A stretch of DNA of 64,000 nucleotides, taken from NCBI RefSeq assembly GCF_014196715.1, contig NZ_JACIEF010000003.1:587874-651873 (forward strand). The letters are read 5' to 3'. This DNA is from Pedobacter zeae (GTDB lineage Bacteria; Bacteroidota; Bacteroidia; Sphingobacteriales; Sphingobacteriaceae). Below, in pieces: positions 43,373 through 51,659 of the stretch. The notes beneath the pieces are model-generated. The model worked only from the letters and a program-made list of their open reading frames with translations, had not been told where the DNA came from and ran no database searches. The position numbers were made by a program, and so were the translations under genes. Each line of letters opens with the position of its first letter. Position 1 is the first letter of the stretch.

Positions 43373-44671
43373 TCAATCTTCAATCTTGGAATGGTGCTTG
43401 GTATCTTTCATGGTAGTATACAAAATCAGGGAGATTAAAATACAGCCGGTTACATACCAATAGAAATAACGCTCGTGTCCGATATTTTTAAACCACAGGG
43501 CAAAATATTCTGCAGTTCCACCGAAAATGGCAACGGTTAACGCATAAGGTAAACCTACGCCCAAAGCCCTGATTTCGGCAGGGAATAGCTCAGCTTTAAC
43601 CACCGCATTAATACTCGTATAGCCACTTACAATAATCAAAGCGCCCACCATCAATAAAAATATAATAGTGGTATTGGTTTCTTTGGCTAAACCGGTTAAT
43701 ATTGGATAAGTACACAAGGTACCTAACACACCGAAACCAATTAACAGGGGCTTTCTACCGATTTTATCAGATAACAAACCAAATAAAGGCTGCATAATGG
43801 CAAAAACCAACAGCGAAATGAATGATAATGTTGTAGAGGTTTCTTTGCTCAGGTGAACCGTATTTACCAGAAATTTCTGCATATAGGTACTAAATGTGTA
43901 AAAGGCGATGGTTCCGCCTAAGGTTAGCCCCACCACCGTAAAAACCTCTTTCGGATATTTCAATAAAACAGCAATGCCGCCTTTTTTGTCTTCCTCATTT
44001 TTACTTTTGAAGGCTGCTGTTTCATCGATATGCCTGCGCAGGTACAAAGCAATAAAAGAGAGGATAGCCCCGATAAAAAAGGGAATACGCCAGCCCCAAT
44101 CGTGTAGTTCGGCAGGGGTAAGCAACCAGTTTTGTAAGATCAACTGGATCCCTAAAGCCAATAATTGTCCGCCAATGAGGGTTACATATTGAAAGCTTGA
44201 ATAAAATCCACGGTGTTTTTTTGTGGCCATTTCGCTGAGGTAGGTGGCCGAAGTTCCATATTCGCCGCCAGTGCTCAGGCCCTGGATCAACCGGGCAAAA
44301 ACGAGCAATAAGGGCGCTGCAATTCCAATCTGTTTGTAGCCTGGGGTTATCCCGATTATTAATGATCCTATGGCCATAATCAGCACAGAAAGTGTCATTG
44401 AGCGTTTTCGCCCCAGTTTATCGGCAATGCTTCCAAACAGCCAGCCTCCAATGGGGCGCATTAAAAATCCTACGGCAAAAATACCTGCAGTATCCAATAG
44501 CTGGGCCGTTGGATTACTGTTCGGAAAAAAGACAGGAGAAAAATAAAGGGCAAAGGCAGAGTAAGTATACCAATCGTACCACTCCACAAGGTTACCAACC
44601 GAACCACCAAATATAGATTTCAGCCGGTATTCAACATCCTTAGCGTTGTGCTGTAGTAATGCTTTTTTCAT
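43373..44671 (-). CDS. MFS transporter, metabolite:H+ symporter (MHS) family
   Basis: A 432-residue, 12-segment transporter. GNLVEWYDWYTYSAFALYF near the start, the loop DKLGRKRSM, ARLIQGLSTGGEYGTSATYL and SDKIGRKPLL mark the KgtP/ShiA/ProP-like MHS family. It should import a small organic acid or betaine with protons. It is divergent from the methyltransferase gene. The substrate is not deducible. Confidence 0.92.
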   Translation of the reverse strand: MKKALLQHNAKDVEYRLKSIFGGSVGNLVEWYDWYTYSAFALYFSPVFFPNSNPTAQLLDTAGIFAVGFLMRPIGGWLFGSIADKLGRKRSMTLSVLIMAIGSLIIGITPGYKQIGIAAPLLLVFARLIQGLSTGGEYGTSATYLSEMATKKHRGFYSSFQYVTLIGGQLLALGIQLILQNWLLTPAELHDWGWRIPFFIGAILSFIALYLRRHIDETAAFKSKNEEDKKGGIAVLLKYPKEVFTVVGLTLGGTIAFYTFSTYMQKFLVNTVHLSKETSTTLSFISLLVFAIMQPLFGLLSDKIGRKPLLIGFGVLGTLCTYPILTGLAKETNTTIIFLLMVGALIIVSGYTSINAVVKAELFPAEIRALGVGLPYALTVAIFGGTAEYFALWFKNIGHERYFYWYVTGCILISLILYTTMKDTKHHSKIED

Positions 44672-44828
44672 ATTATCGAATAATTAAATGTTGAATACTG
44701 AACGAAACTTAACTTCTGCAACAGTTGTTTCTCAAAAATATAATAATTTTATAAAGAAAGCACGGAGATGTTTTTCATCGCGCTTCCATTCGCTCCTTTC
44801 ATCATGCAAAATCCAATCATTTATCCCC

Positions 44829-45560
44829 ATGAAAGATAACTTTTCTACCCAATCTGCCGATTACGCCGTATACCGGCCAACGTACCCCCAGGAATTATAC
44901 GATTACCTGCTCGCACTGGTAAAAAACAAGGAAAGGGCCTGGGATTGTGCTACCGGGAATGGCCAGGTTGCACGGGTACTGGCTCAGCATTTCGATGCAG
45001 TTTATGCGACAGATATTAGCGCGAACCAGTTAAAAAATGCTTTTCAGTTGCCGAATATCACCTACAAATTAGAGCCGGCAGAACAAATATCGGTGGATGA
45101 TGCCAGTTTCGACCTGGTTACCATAGCGCAGGCTATCCACTGGTTTAACTTCGAAGCCTTTTATGCAGAAGTAAAAAGAACATTAAAACCAGGTGGGCTT
45201 TTTGCGGTAATTGGCTATGGGCTTATGTATATCGATAAAAAAGTAGACAAGGTTATTTATAAACTTTATGAAGACATACTGGGTAAATATTGGGACAATG
45301 AACGCCGCTACATCGAAGAAGAATACCAAACCATCCCTTTTCCTTTTGAAGAAATTGTTGCGCCTCATTTTCAGATCAAAACTACCTGGCATTTTAACCA
45401 ATTAATTGGTTATTTGAATACCTGGTCAGCGTTACAGCACTACAAAAAAGCCAACGAAAGAAATCCCCTCGAATACCTGTTTACCGAGCTAAAAGAAGCC
45501 TGGGGCGATGACGCAGAGAAAGATGTTCATTTTCCGATTTTATTGCGGGTTGGGAAGTAA
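44829..45560 (+). CDS. Class I SAM-dependent methyltransferase
   Basis: ATG at 44829 gives 243 residues with the usual beginning STQSADYAVYRPTYP. Motif I is WDCATGNGQVAR, followed by the YATDISANQL strand and TIAQAIHWF. The upstream in-frame extension of 47 codons has no similarity to the family and lies in the divergent spacer. It resembles the methyltransferase type 11 group, with the acceptor unknown. Confidence 0.9.
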   Translation: MKDNFSTQSADYAVYRPTYPQELYDYLLALVKNKERAWDCATGNGQVARVLAQHFDAVYATDISANQLKNAFQLPNITYKLEPAEQISVDDASFDLVTIAQAIHWFNFEAFYAEVKRTLKPGGLFAVIGYGLMYIDKKVDKVIYKLYEDILGKYWDNERRYIEEEYQTIPFPFEEIVAPHFQIKTTWHFNQLIGYLNTWSALQHYKKANERNPLEYLFTELKEAWGDDAEKDVHFPILLRVGK

Positions 45561-45564
45561 AGGA

Positions 45565-45650
45565 ACGACGAAGCAATCTTAAAATGAGACTTTAAGAGCG
45601 GTCGTTGTAAGATTGCTTCGTCGGCTGAAAAAGTCTTCTCGCAATGACGA
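45565..45650. repeat. Extragenic inverted repeat with 14-bp perfect arms
   Basis: GACGAAGCAATCTT (45567-45580) and AAGATTGCTTCGTC (45609-45622), then a tail with CTCGCAATGACGA. Starts five bases after the methyltransferase stop, between convergent genes. It might act as a transcription barrier. Confidence 0.72.
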
Positions 45651-45688
45651 AATTTCTTAGTGTTATTTGTGTCTTATTGGTTAATAAC

Positions 45689-47080
45689 CTATTTCAACAA
45701 CTCCAGTATGGCTAAAACCGTTAATTTTTTCTGTTCGCCGCTTTGCATATCTTTCAGCGTAAGTGCTCCGCTGGCAATTTCATCGCCCCCGATTAATATG
45801 ACATAAGGGATATTCTTGGCATCTGCATAGGCCATTTGTTTTTTCAGTTTCGCCGAACTTGGATATAATTCTGCGGATATGCCTGCATTTCTAAACTGCT
45901 GCACAATCGGCAAGGCATATTTTTCAGCTTCTGCATCGAAATTACTGATCAATACTTTGGTTCCAACTTCTGTCGAGACCGGGAAAAGGTTAAGTTCTTC
46001 TAGCACGTCATAAATACGGTCTGCACCAAATGAAACACCCACGCCGGTTAAATCTTTTAAACCGAACATCCCTGTTAAATCATCGTAACGGCCGCCACCA
46101 CCGATACTGCCCATGGCCACTTCGTTGGTTTTAACCTCGAAAATGCAGCCGGTATAATAATTTAATCCACGGGCTAAGGTAATATCCAGTTCTAATTTGG
46201 CCGTTAAGGGCAAACCATAAGCAGTTAAGCTTTCTACATAGTCAAAAACCTGTTCTATTTCTGTTATGCCTTTTAACCCGGTTTCGGATTGTGCTAAAAC
46301 TTCTTTTAAACTGGCCAGTTTTTCTTCGTTAGTTCCTTCCAATAAAATTACCGGACGGAGTTTTTCCAGGTCGGTTTCGGTAAAACCACGTTCCAGCAGT
46401 TCTTTGCTTACGCCTTCCAAACCGATTTTATCCAGTTTATCAATGGCTACCGTCATATCAATGATCAAATCAGGTTTACCGATAATTTCGGCAATACCAG
46501 ATAAAATTTTCCGGTTGTTAATTTTAATGCTGAAATCTTTTAAGCCTAATTTGCTTAAGGCCTCATTGTAGATCAAAATAAATTCAGCTTCATTCAATAA
46601 ACTCTCCGAGCCCACTACGTCAACATCGCACTGGTAAAATTCACGGTACCTGCCTTTCTGCGGACGATCGGCACGCCAAACCGGCTGTACCTGGAACCTT
46701 TTAAAAGGAAAGGTAATATCATTTTGGTGCATTACAACGTAACGGGCAAAAGGCACGGTTAAATCGTATCGAAGTGCTTTTTCCGAAATTAAAGTGATCA
46801 GTTTGTTGCTGTTATCTTCTCCGGCAAAATCGAATGATTTCTTTTTTGGATCTTTTAGAAATTCGCCGCTGTTTAAAATTTTAAAGATCAGTTTGTCGCC
46901 CTCATCGCCATATTTTCCGGTTAGGGTAGAAAGATTTTCAAAACTTGGCGTCTGGATTTCGGCGTAACCATATTTCCTGAAAACCGTTTTAATGGTATCG
47001 TAAATAAAGTTGCGTTTTACCATTTCTACCGGAGAAAAATCGCGGGTACCTTTTGCTAATGAGGGTTTAATAACTGACAT
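45689..47080 (-). CDS. hisS: Histidine-tRNA ligase
   Basis: Charges tRNA-His. The 463-residue class II synthetase has ALRYDLTVPFARY, motif 2 in GRYREFYQCDVDVVG, the histidine-A motif ARGLNYYTGCIFEV, GSIGGGGRYDDL and a C-terminal anticodon-binding domain. Monocistronic; a hairpin and the LytTR gene lie just upstream. Confidence 0.97.
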   Translation of the reverse strand: MSVIKPSLAKGTRDFSPVEMVKRNFIYDTIKTVFRKYGYAEIQTPSFENLSTLTGKYGDEGDKLIFKILNSGEFLKDPKKKSFDFAGEDNSNKLITLISEKALRYDLTVPFARYVVMHQNDITFPFKRFQVQPVWRADRPQKGRYREFYQCDVDVVGSESLLNEAEFILIYNEALSKLGLKDFSIKINNRKILSGIAEIIGKPDLIIDMTVAIDKLDKIGLEGVSKELLERGFTETDLEKLRPVILLEGTNEEKLASLKEVLAQSETGLKGITEIEQVFDYVESLTAYGLPLTAKLELDITLARGLNYYTGCIFEVKTNEVAMGSIGGGGRYDDLTGMFGLKDLTGVGVSFGADRIYDVLEELNLFPVSTEVGTKVLISNFDAEAEKYALPIVQQFRNAGISAELYPSSAKLKKQMAYADAKNIPYVILIGGDEIASGALTLKDMQSGEQKKLTVLAILELLK

Positions 47081-47114
47081 AGCGGCAAAAGTACAAAAAT
47101 GTAAGATAATGTTT

Positions 47115-47147
47115 AAACCCCGCAGGTTTTTGAAACCTACGAGGTTT
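47115..47147. terminator. Hairpin seven bases after the LytTR stop
   Basis: A 15-base stem (47115-47129 with 47133-47147, two G-U pairs, loop TTG), arms AAACCCCGCAGGTTT/AAACCTACGAGGTTT. Common in Bacteroidota spacers; no long T-run, so it may be a repeat acting as a weak terminator. Confidence 0.6.
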
Positions 47148-47153
47148 GAAATG

Positions 47154-47774
47154 TCATTTCCCCAACACCTCTTTCACCAATTCCCGATTTGGTTTAGATA
47201 CCGGAATTTTATCGCCATTATCCATCAATAAAGTACCGCCATCTTCTTTTAGCCAGCTTTTTACAAACCGCGGGTTAACTAAATGGCTCTGGTGGGTACG
47301 GATAAAACCATGTGGTTTAAGCAGATCTGAATATTCTTTTAACGATTTTGAAATAAGCATTTGATCACCTCCGCTAAAAAAGAAGTTGGTATAATTGTTA
47401 TCCGCCTCACATCTTACAATTTCATCAGTATTAACATACCTGATTTCGTTCTGTTGGGGCAGAGCAATCCTGCCATTTACCTTAATCGGCTCTTTCTTAT
47501 CTGCCCCTCCATCCACCAGTGGATTTTGATATGCTATGGGAGGTGCAAAATTTATGGCAACGGTATTTGGCGCTAAATTTGGCGATGTATTTTTACTTTT
47601 TTTAATTAAATAGTAAATCAGCATAAAAATGCCACCGAAAAACCCCAAAAACAGCAGGCCTGCCAATAAAAGCATCATAATTTCTGGAGTTCCTATATTT
47701 AAAAAATCGGCATGGGCAATCTGAACACCATAGGTTAGGATAAAAATTAATCCGAAGATTAGCTTATTTTTCAT
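47154..47774 (-). CDS. Membrane-anchored LytTR-domain regulator
   Basis: A 206-residue protein. A signal-peptide-like segment (1-22, ending AHA) and a membrane helix (about 33-58) are followed by a cytosolic linker and a LytTR DNA-binding domain (about 105-205). That domain has EIRYVNTDEIVRCEADNNYT, KSLKEYSDLL and IRTHQSHLVN patterns. There is no receiver domain, so it is a one-component regulator tethered to the membrane, not a response regulator. It overlaps the preceding small gene by 11 bases, and the two share their whole N-terminal layout. Confidence 0.88.
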   Translation of the reverse strand: MKNKLIFGLIFILTYGVQIAHADFLNIGTPEIMMLLLAGLLFLGFFGGIFMLIYYLIKKSKNTSPNLAPNTVAINFAPPIAYQNPLVDGGADKKEPIKVNGRIALPQQNEIRYVNTDEIVRCEADNNYTNFFFSGGDQMLISKSLKEYSDLLKPHGFIRTHQSHLVNPRFVKSWLKEDGGTLLMDNGDKIPVSKPNRELVKEVLGK

Positions 47775-47964
47775 TTTTAGCAGGCCTAATGCGTTTAATT
47801 AAGTATAAACATAAAAAAATAATCCCTATAACAAAGGCTAAAGCAAAAAAGCCTGTTATCAGAAGCAGAATTATCTCTGCCGCACCAAGATTCAAAAATT
47901 CTGCATGGGCAACCTGCAAACCAAAAGAAATAACAAAAAATAATAAGAAGAATAACCGTTTCAT
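47764..47964 (-). CDS. Small membrane protein paralogous to the N-terminus of the LytTR regulator
   Basis: A 66-residue protein with a signal-like segment (ending AHA), the shared FLN[LI]G..EI..LL motif, one membrane helix and a basic YLIKRIRPAK end. It aligns without gaps with residues 2-66 of the downstream LytTR protein and then stops. ATG 47964 is preceded by spacer sequence, and the stop lies within the LytTR start region. It looks like a duplicated membrane anchor lacking the DNA-binding part; it could modulate the regulator, but that is inference. Confidence 0.72.
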   Translation of the reverse strand: MKRLFFLLFFVISFGLQVAHAEFLNLGAAEIILLLITGFFALAFVIGIIFLCLYLIKRIRPAKNEK

Positions 47965-48231
47965 ATTGATTGATTTAAATGTTTAACGAAAGTAGTTTCG
48001 CTACATACATTTAAAAACCAATATTGAGAATTGAGTAGGTTTTGATGAGGATTGAGCGCCAGGTTTTTTAGTATTTTGCAAGATCAACCATGGCTGAGAA
48101 GAAACAGTAACTGCCCTGATTTGTCTAGGGAAGTAATCTTTCATGGCTGTGATGTATACTTAAAAAGGGCCCTCGATCAGGCTCAGGATGACACCTCTTT
48201 TTAATTTAACCATAATTTAATCTCATTGATA

Positions 48232-48582
48232 CTAACCTCCGGCCTTTTTGGCTTTATAGCCGTCTTTTTGTAAGATGCCCATCACCTTATCCCGAACATC
48301 ACCCTGGATCATAATTTCGCCATCTTTAACCGAACCGCCAACGCCACATTTGGTCTTCAGCATTTTGCCTAATACCTCTAAATCTTCCGAACGCCCCCTA
48401 AATCCTGTAATTAAAGTTACAGCCTTACCTCCTCGGTTCTTTTTATCGAGCATTACCCTTAAATCCTGCTGGTTGTTCGGTAAGGTAACGGTATCATCAA
48501 CTTCTTCTTCGTATTCGAAATCAGGATTGGTAGAATACATAATTCCGCCAAGATCACTTAAACTGTTTTTCTTTTGTTTCAT
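48232..48582 (-). CDS. SUI1/YciH-family translation initiation factor-like protein
   Basis: A 116-residue protein: an acidic N-terminus and a C-terminal SUI1 domain with LDKKNRGGKAVTLITGF, KMLKTKCGVGGSV and the EIMIQGD strand. Homologues of eIF1 in bacteria (YciH) affect fidelity of start selection. Cytosolic. It stands alone on the minus strand. Confidence 0.92.
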   Translation of the reverse strand: MKQKKNSLSDLGGIMYSTNPDFEYEEEVDDTVTLPNNQQDLRVMLDKKNRGGKAVTLITGFRGRSEDLEVLGKMLKTKCGVGGSVKDGEIMIQGDVRDKVMGILQKDGYKAKKAGG

Positions 48583-48689
48583 TTTTTATAAAAGTTCATT
48601 GGTTCGTTGGTAAATCGTTGATGGTTCATGGTTTTAATAGCCTATAGTCAGATTTCCTCTAAACTCCAAGCGCTTAACTCCAAATTAAG

Positions 48690-49592
48690 CTACGGCACGA
48701 TCACTTTTAACGATAGCGGGTTCACTATCGCTTCTATCTCAGTTCCCATCTGCAAAGGTTCGCCATCTACGTGCACCGCACCTGCCATTTCTCTTATAAT
48801 TTTAATGTTTTTTCCTTTGATGATTTCGATCATATCAGAGTTTTCTGCTTTAGCCCTTAACATTACATAACCCAAAAGAGGTAATTTTATTATGGGGAAA
48901 GGCTTAATGATGCAAACATCCAGCAAGCCGTCCTTTACCGAAGCATTTGGTGCGATATAAACATCATTTCCATATTGCGATGAATTGGCAACGCTGATGG
49001 CAAAGGCCTTGCGGGTATAAGCGGTACCATCTATGTTTAACTGATAGGTTTGTGGTTTATAATTAAAAACCTCTTTAAAACCCAATTTTATATAGCCCGA
49101 TAGTCCGCGTTTTTTATCTTTCGAAAAAACAGCACTCAGGTGCGCGTCGAATCCCATACCCGCCAGGTTGAAAAAACATTTGTTATTAAACATAGCAGTA
49201 TCAATTTCATCGATCTTAAAATTATTGATATTCAGGAGCGCATATCTTAAATTTTTTGAAATACTTAAAAAGCGGGCAAGACCATTGCCTGATCCCAGTG
49301 GCAAAATCCCTAAAATTTTATTATGCTTCAATACTTTTGTAGCCACCTCATTTATAGTACCATCGCCACCCGCAGCTACAATCACATTGAAGTTTTTGGC
49401 CGCCGCTTCGTCGGCCAGTTCGCCGGCATGCCCAACATATTCGCTAAAAACAAAATTCGGACTAAACTTTTCCTTATCCAGGTACTTATCGATAAAGTCG
49501 GGAATACGAAGTTTTCCCTTCCCACCAGAGATAGGGTTGATGATAAAGAGGATATTGATCTTTGTGTGCAAAGTGTAAGATTGAATGCACAA
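48690..49592 (-). CDS. Diacylglycerol/lipid kinase family protein (YegS-like)
   Basis: A 300-residue protein with the lipid-kinase N-terminal pattern FIINPISGGKGK, the catalytic AAGGDGTINEVA and the PLGSGNGLARFL motif. It should phosphorylate diacylglycerol or a sphingoid lipid. No ATG is available near the start: the candidates are TTG at 49592 and TTG at 49571; the second gives the tidier family N-terminus. It diverges from metK. Confidence 0.9.
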   Translation of the reverse strand: MCIQSYTLHTKINILFIINPISGGKGKLRIPDFIDKYLDKEKFSPNFVFSEYVGHAGELADEAAAKNFNVIVAAGGDGTINEVATKVLKHNKILGILPLGSGNGLARFLSISKNLRYALLNINNFKIDEIDTAMFNNKCFFNLAGMGFDAHLSAVFSKDKKRGLSGYIKLGFKEVFNYKPQTYQLNIDGTAYTRKAFAISVANSSQYGNDVYIAPNASVKDGLLDVCIIKPFPIIKLPLLGYVMLRAKAENSDMIEIIKGKNIKIIREMAGAVHVDGEPLQMGTEIEAIVNPLSLKVIVP

Positions 49593-49606
49593 AATAATCT
49601 ATAATT

Positions 49607-49635
49607 TTTGAAATAAAGAAAATATGCTAATTTTG
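49607..49635 (+). promoter_or_regulatory. Promoter of the metK leader
   Basis: -33 TTTG (49607-49610), 17-base spacer, -7 TAATTTTG (49628-49635). Transcription would start at about 49641, right at the 5' edge of the riboswitch. Confidence 0.75.
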
Positions 49636-49643
49636 CGCCAGTA

Positions 49644-49760
49644 AAAAGTGGATTGATTTGCTATCCCGACACCTCGGGACCGGATTGCAACCACTTAAAA
49701 AAATTGCTAATGCCTCCTTTCAATCATTTTACCACCTGTTTTCAAGGGGTTTGGCAATTA
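49644..49760 (+). ncRNA. SAM-II-like riboswitch upstream of metK
   Basis: P1 AAGTGG (49646-49651) pairs with CCACTT (49691-49696). Inside are GATTTG, an extra hairpin (TCCCGA/TCGGGA, 49664-49669 and 49673-49678) and GATTGCAACC. An A-rich link and the GCTAA element (49706-49710) follow. This order (GATTT, TTGCA, A-rich, GCTAA) is that of SAM-II aptamers, with an extended first loop. Downstream, AATTGCTAA (49702-49710) can pair with TTGGCAATT (49751-49759), sequestering GCTAA in an alternative fold. It should lower metK expression when S-adenosylmethionine is high. Confidence 0.78.
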
Positions 49761-49794
49761 TAAATTTGTTTATTTATCATTAATTATTTAATAA

Positions 49795-51045
49795 ATGTCA
49801 TATTTATTTACATCAGAATCTGTTTCTGAAGGTCACCCAGATAAAATCGCCGATCAAATTTCGGATGCTTTAATTGATAACTTTTTAGCTTTCGATCCGG
49901 AATCAAAAGTAGCTTGCGAAACTTTGGTTACTACTGGTCAGGTTATTTTGGCAGGTGAGGTAAAATCTAAAACCTATTTAGATGTACAACAGATTGCCCG
50001 CGATGTAATCAAGAAAATCGGTTATACCAAAAGTGAATACATGTTCGAAGCCAACTCTTGCGGTATTTTATCTGCCATACATGAGCAGTCGCAAGACATT
50101 AACCAGGGGGTGGATAGAAGCAGCAAAGAAGAACAAGGCGCGGGCGACCAGGGAATGATGTTTGGTTATGCCACCAACGAAACTGAAGATTACATGCCAT
50201 TGGCATTAAACCTTTCTCATAAATTACTACAGGAACTTGCTGCTTTACGCCGCGAAAATAAAGAAATTACTTATTTACGCCCGGACGCAAAAAGCCAGGT
50301 TACTTTAGCGTATGATGATAATAATAAACCTATTCGCATCGATGCGATTGTAATTTCTACACAGCATGATGATTTTGATGAAGAAGCTGCCATGTTGTCG
50401 AAAATCAAAACAGACCTGGTTAACATCCTCATTCCAAGAATCATCAAAAATAACCCGGCTTACGCACATTTATTTAACGATAAAATTGAATACCACATTA
50501 ATCCGACCGGTAAATTTGTAATTGGGGGTCCGCATGGCGACACGGGCTTAACCGGTAGAAAAATCATCGTTGATACTTACGGAGGTAAAGGTGCTCACGG
50601 TGGTGGGGCTTTTTCGGGTAAAGATCCAAGTAAAGTAGATAGAAGTGCGGCTTATGCCACACGCCATATTGCTAAAAACCTGGTAGCGGCAGGAATTGCT
50701 GATGAAATTTTGGTTCAGGTATCTTATGCTATCGGTGTTGCAAAACCAATGGGTATTTACATCAATACTTACGGAACAGGTAAAGTAGGTAAAACCGACG
50801 GCGAGATCGCTAAAATTGTAGAATCAATTTTCGATATGCGCCCTTACTTTATTGAACAACGTTTAAAGTTAAGAAACCCGATTTATAGCGAAACCGCAGC
50901 TTATGGGCACATGGGCCGCACACCAGAAACCGTTACCAAAACTTTCAAAACACCAAACGGTGAGGAAAAAACGGTTACGGTTGAGCTGTTTACCTGGGAG
51001 AAATTAGATTATGTAGATCAAGTTAAAGCTGCTTTCGGCATTTAA
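49795..51045 (+). CDS. metK: S-adenosylmethionine synthase
   Basis: Makes S-adenosylmethionine from methionine and ATP. The 416-residue protein has the N-terminal [13 protein letters not shown] motif, [10 protein letters not shown], the phosphate loop [12 protein letters not shown] and [16 protein letters not shown]. The start ATG is fixed by the N-terminal [14 protein letters not shown]. It lies behind a SAM-II-like riboswitch and is followed by a terminator. Confidence 0.98.
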   Translation: MSYLFTSESVSEGHPDKIADQISDALIDNFLAFDPESKVACETLVTTGQVILAGEVKSKTYLDVQQIARDVIKKIGYTKSEYMFEANSCGILSAIHEQSQDINQGVDRSSKEEQGAGDQGMMFGYATNETEDYMPLALNLSHKLLQELAALRRENKEITYLRPDAKSQVTLAYDDNNKPIRIDAIVISTQHDDFDEEAAMLSKIKTDLVNILIPRIIKNNPAYAHLFNDKIEYHINPTGKFVIGGPHGDTGLTGRKIIVDTYGGKGAHGGGAFSGKDPSKVDRSAAYATRHIAKNLVAAGIADEILVQVSYAIGVAKPMGIYINTYGTGKVGKTDGEIAKIVESIFDMRPYFIEQRLKLRNPIYSETAAYGHMGRTPETVTKTFKTPNGEEKTVTVELFTWEKLDYVDQVKAAFGI

Positions 51046-51066
51046 TTCCTTAAATAAATTCATAGA

Positions 51067-51102
51067 AAAGGCGTTTTGCAGCAGTGCAGAACGTCTTTTT
51101 TG
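51067..51102 (+). terminator. Intrinsic terminator after metK
   Basis: Stem 51067-51080 with 51085-51098 (AAAGGCGTTTTGCA/TGCAGAACGTCTTT, two G-U pairs), loop GCAG, followed by a T-run. Confidence 0.85.
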
Positions 51103-51150
51103 TTATCGTGCAATTGGTAACACCTTACTCCACCCAAAAAATCATTAATA

Positions 51151-51592
51151 AGTTTTTGAAAAGCTAGGTCCCATGCTCCGTCGGCCCCAAAAGCCCTGCC
51201 ATCCGCTTTATCCCGATGTAAAATCGGGATGTCCGCTCCTGTCAGGTTTAGTTAACATAGGCAGGTGGTTCTTAGGCAGAAGAAATCTCTTTAAAAATAA
51301 ATACTCTGCAACTTTGCTTTTTCCGATAATAGAAGTACAAACCTAACGGATCTAAACCTGATTGACGCGAAAATCCTTTTTTGCCGCATTGAGCGCAGTC
51401 GAAGTGAAAGACAAAAAAGATTGTAGCAAAAAGCAGGACGAAGCATTAAAAAAGAGCCGCTGCATCTGCTTTCCAAGAAATAATACACAAATAATTGCCC
51501 GCCTATCTTCTAAATCAGATACAACCATCTTAAAGCCTGAAATTATAATAGCTTTTTTAGGATGAAAGACCCTGAAATAAATTCAGGGTGAC
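51151..51592. repeat. Extragenic repetitive element, copy C
   Basis: Fills the spacer between convergent metK and the exporter gene. Module 1 (51151-51276) has AGTTTTTGAAAAGCTAGGT, CTGCCATCCGCTTTA, a TCCCGAT...ATCGGGA hairpin, TGTCCGCTCCTGTC and GTGGTTCTTAGG. The last part has AAGAGCCGCTGCATCTGC and a CCCTGAA/TTCAGGG hairpin (51570-51588) with GTGACGA. The frame at 51362-51565 across it is not a gene. Confidence 0.68.
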
Positions 51593-51659
51593 GAAACAGG
51601 GCTTACGAAGTCGGCAAGGACTAACAGCAGACTTCGTAAGTTCTCTAACCTCTCCGTAT

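Noticed and set aside
44688..44828. Longer N-terminus of the methyltransferase
   Set aside because: The extra 47 codons lie in the divergent spacer and lack family similarity, while the ATG at 44829 gives the usual start.
47764..47964. TatA-like protein because of the FLNLG..E helix start
   Set aside because: TatA lacks a signal-peptide-like segment before the helix and has a long amphipathic helix after it; here the protein instead matches the neighbouring LytTR anchor.
49644..49716. SAM-I (S-box) riboswitch reading of the metK leader
   Set aside because: The GCAACC and GCTAA words occur in SAM-I too, but the four-way-junction parts (GAGGG, GAAACCC) are missing; P1, GATTTG and spacing fit SAM-II better.
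51362..51565. Open frame of 67 codons on the plus strand after metK
   Set aside because: Lies in repeat copy C, Lys/Ser-rich, no signal or family pattern, no promoter.
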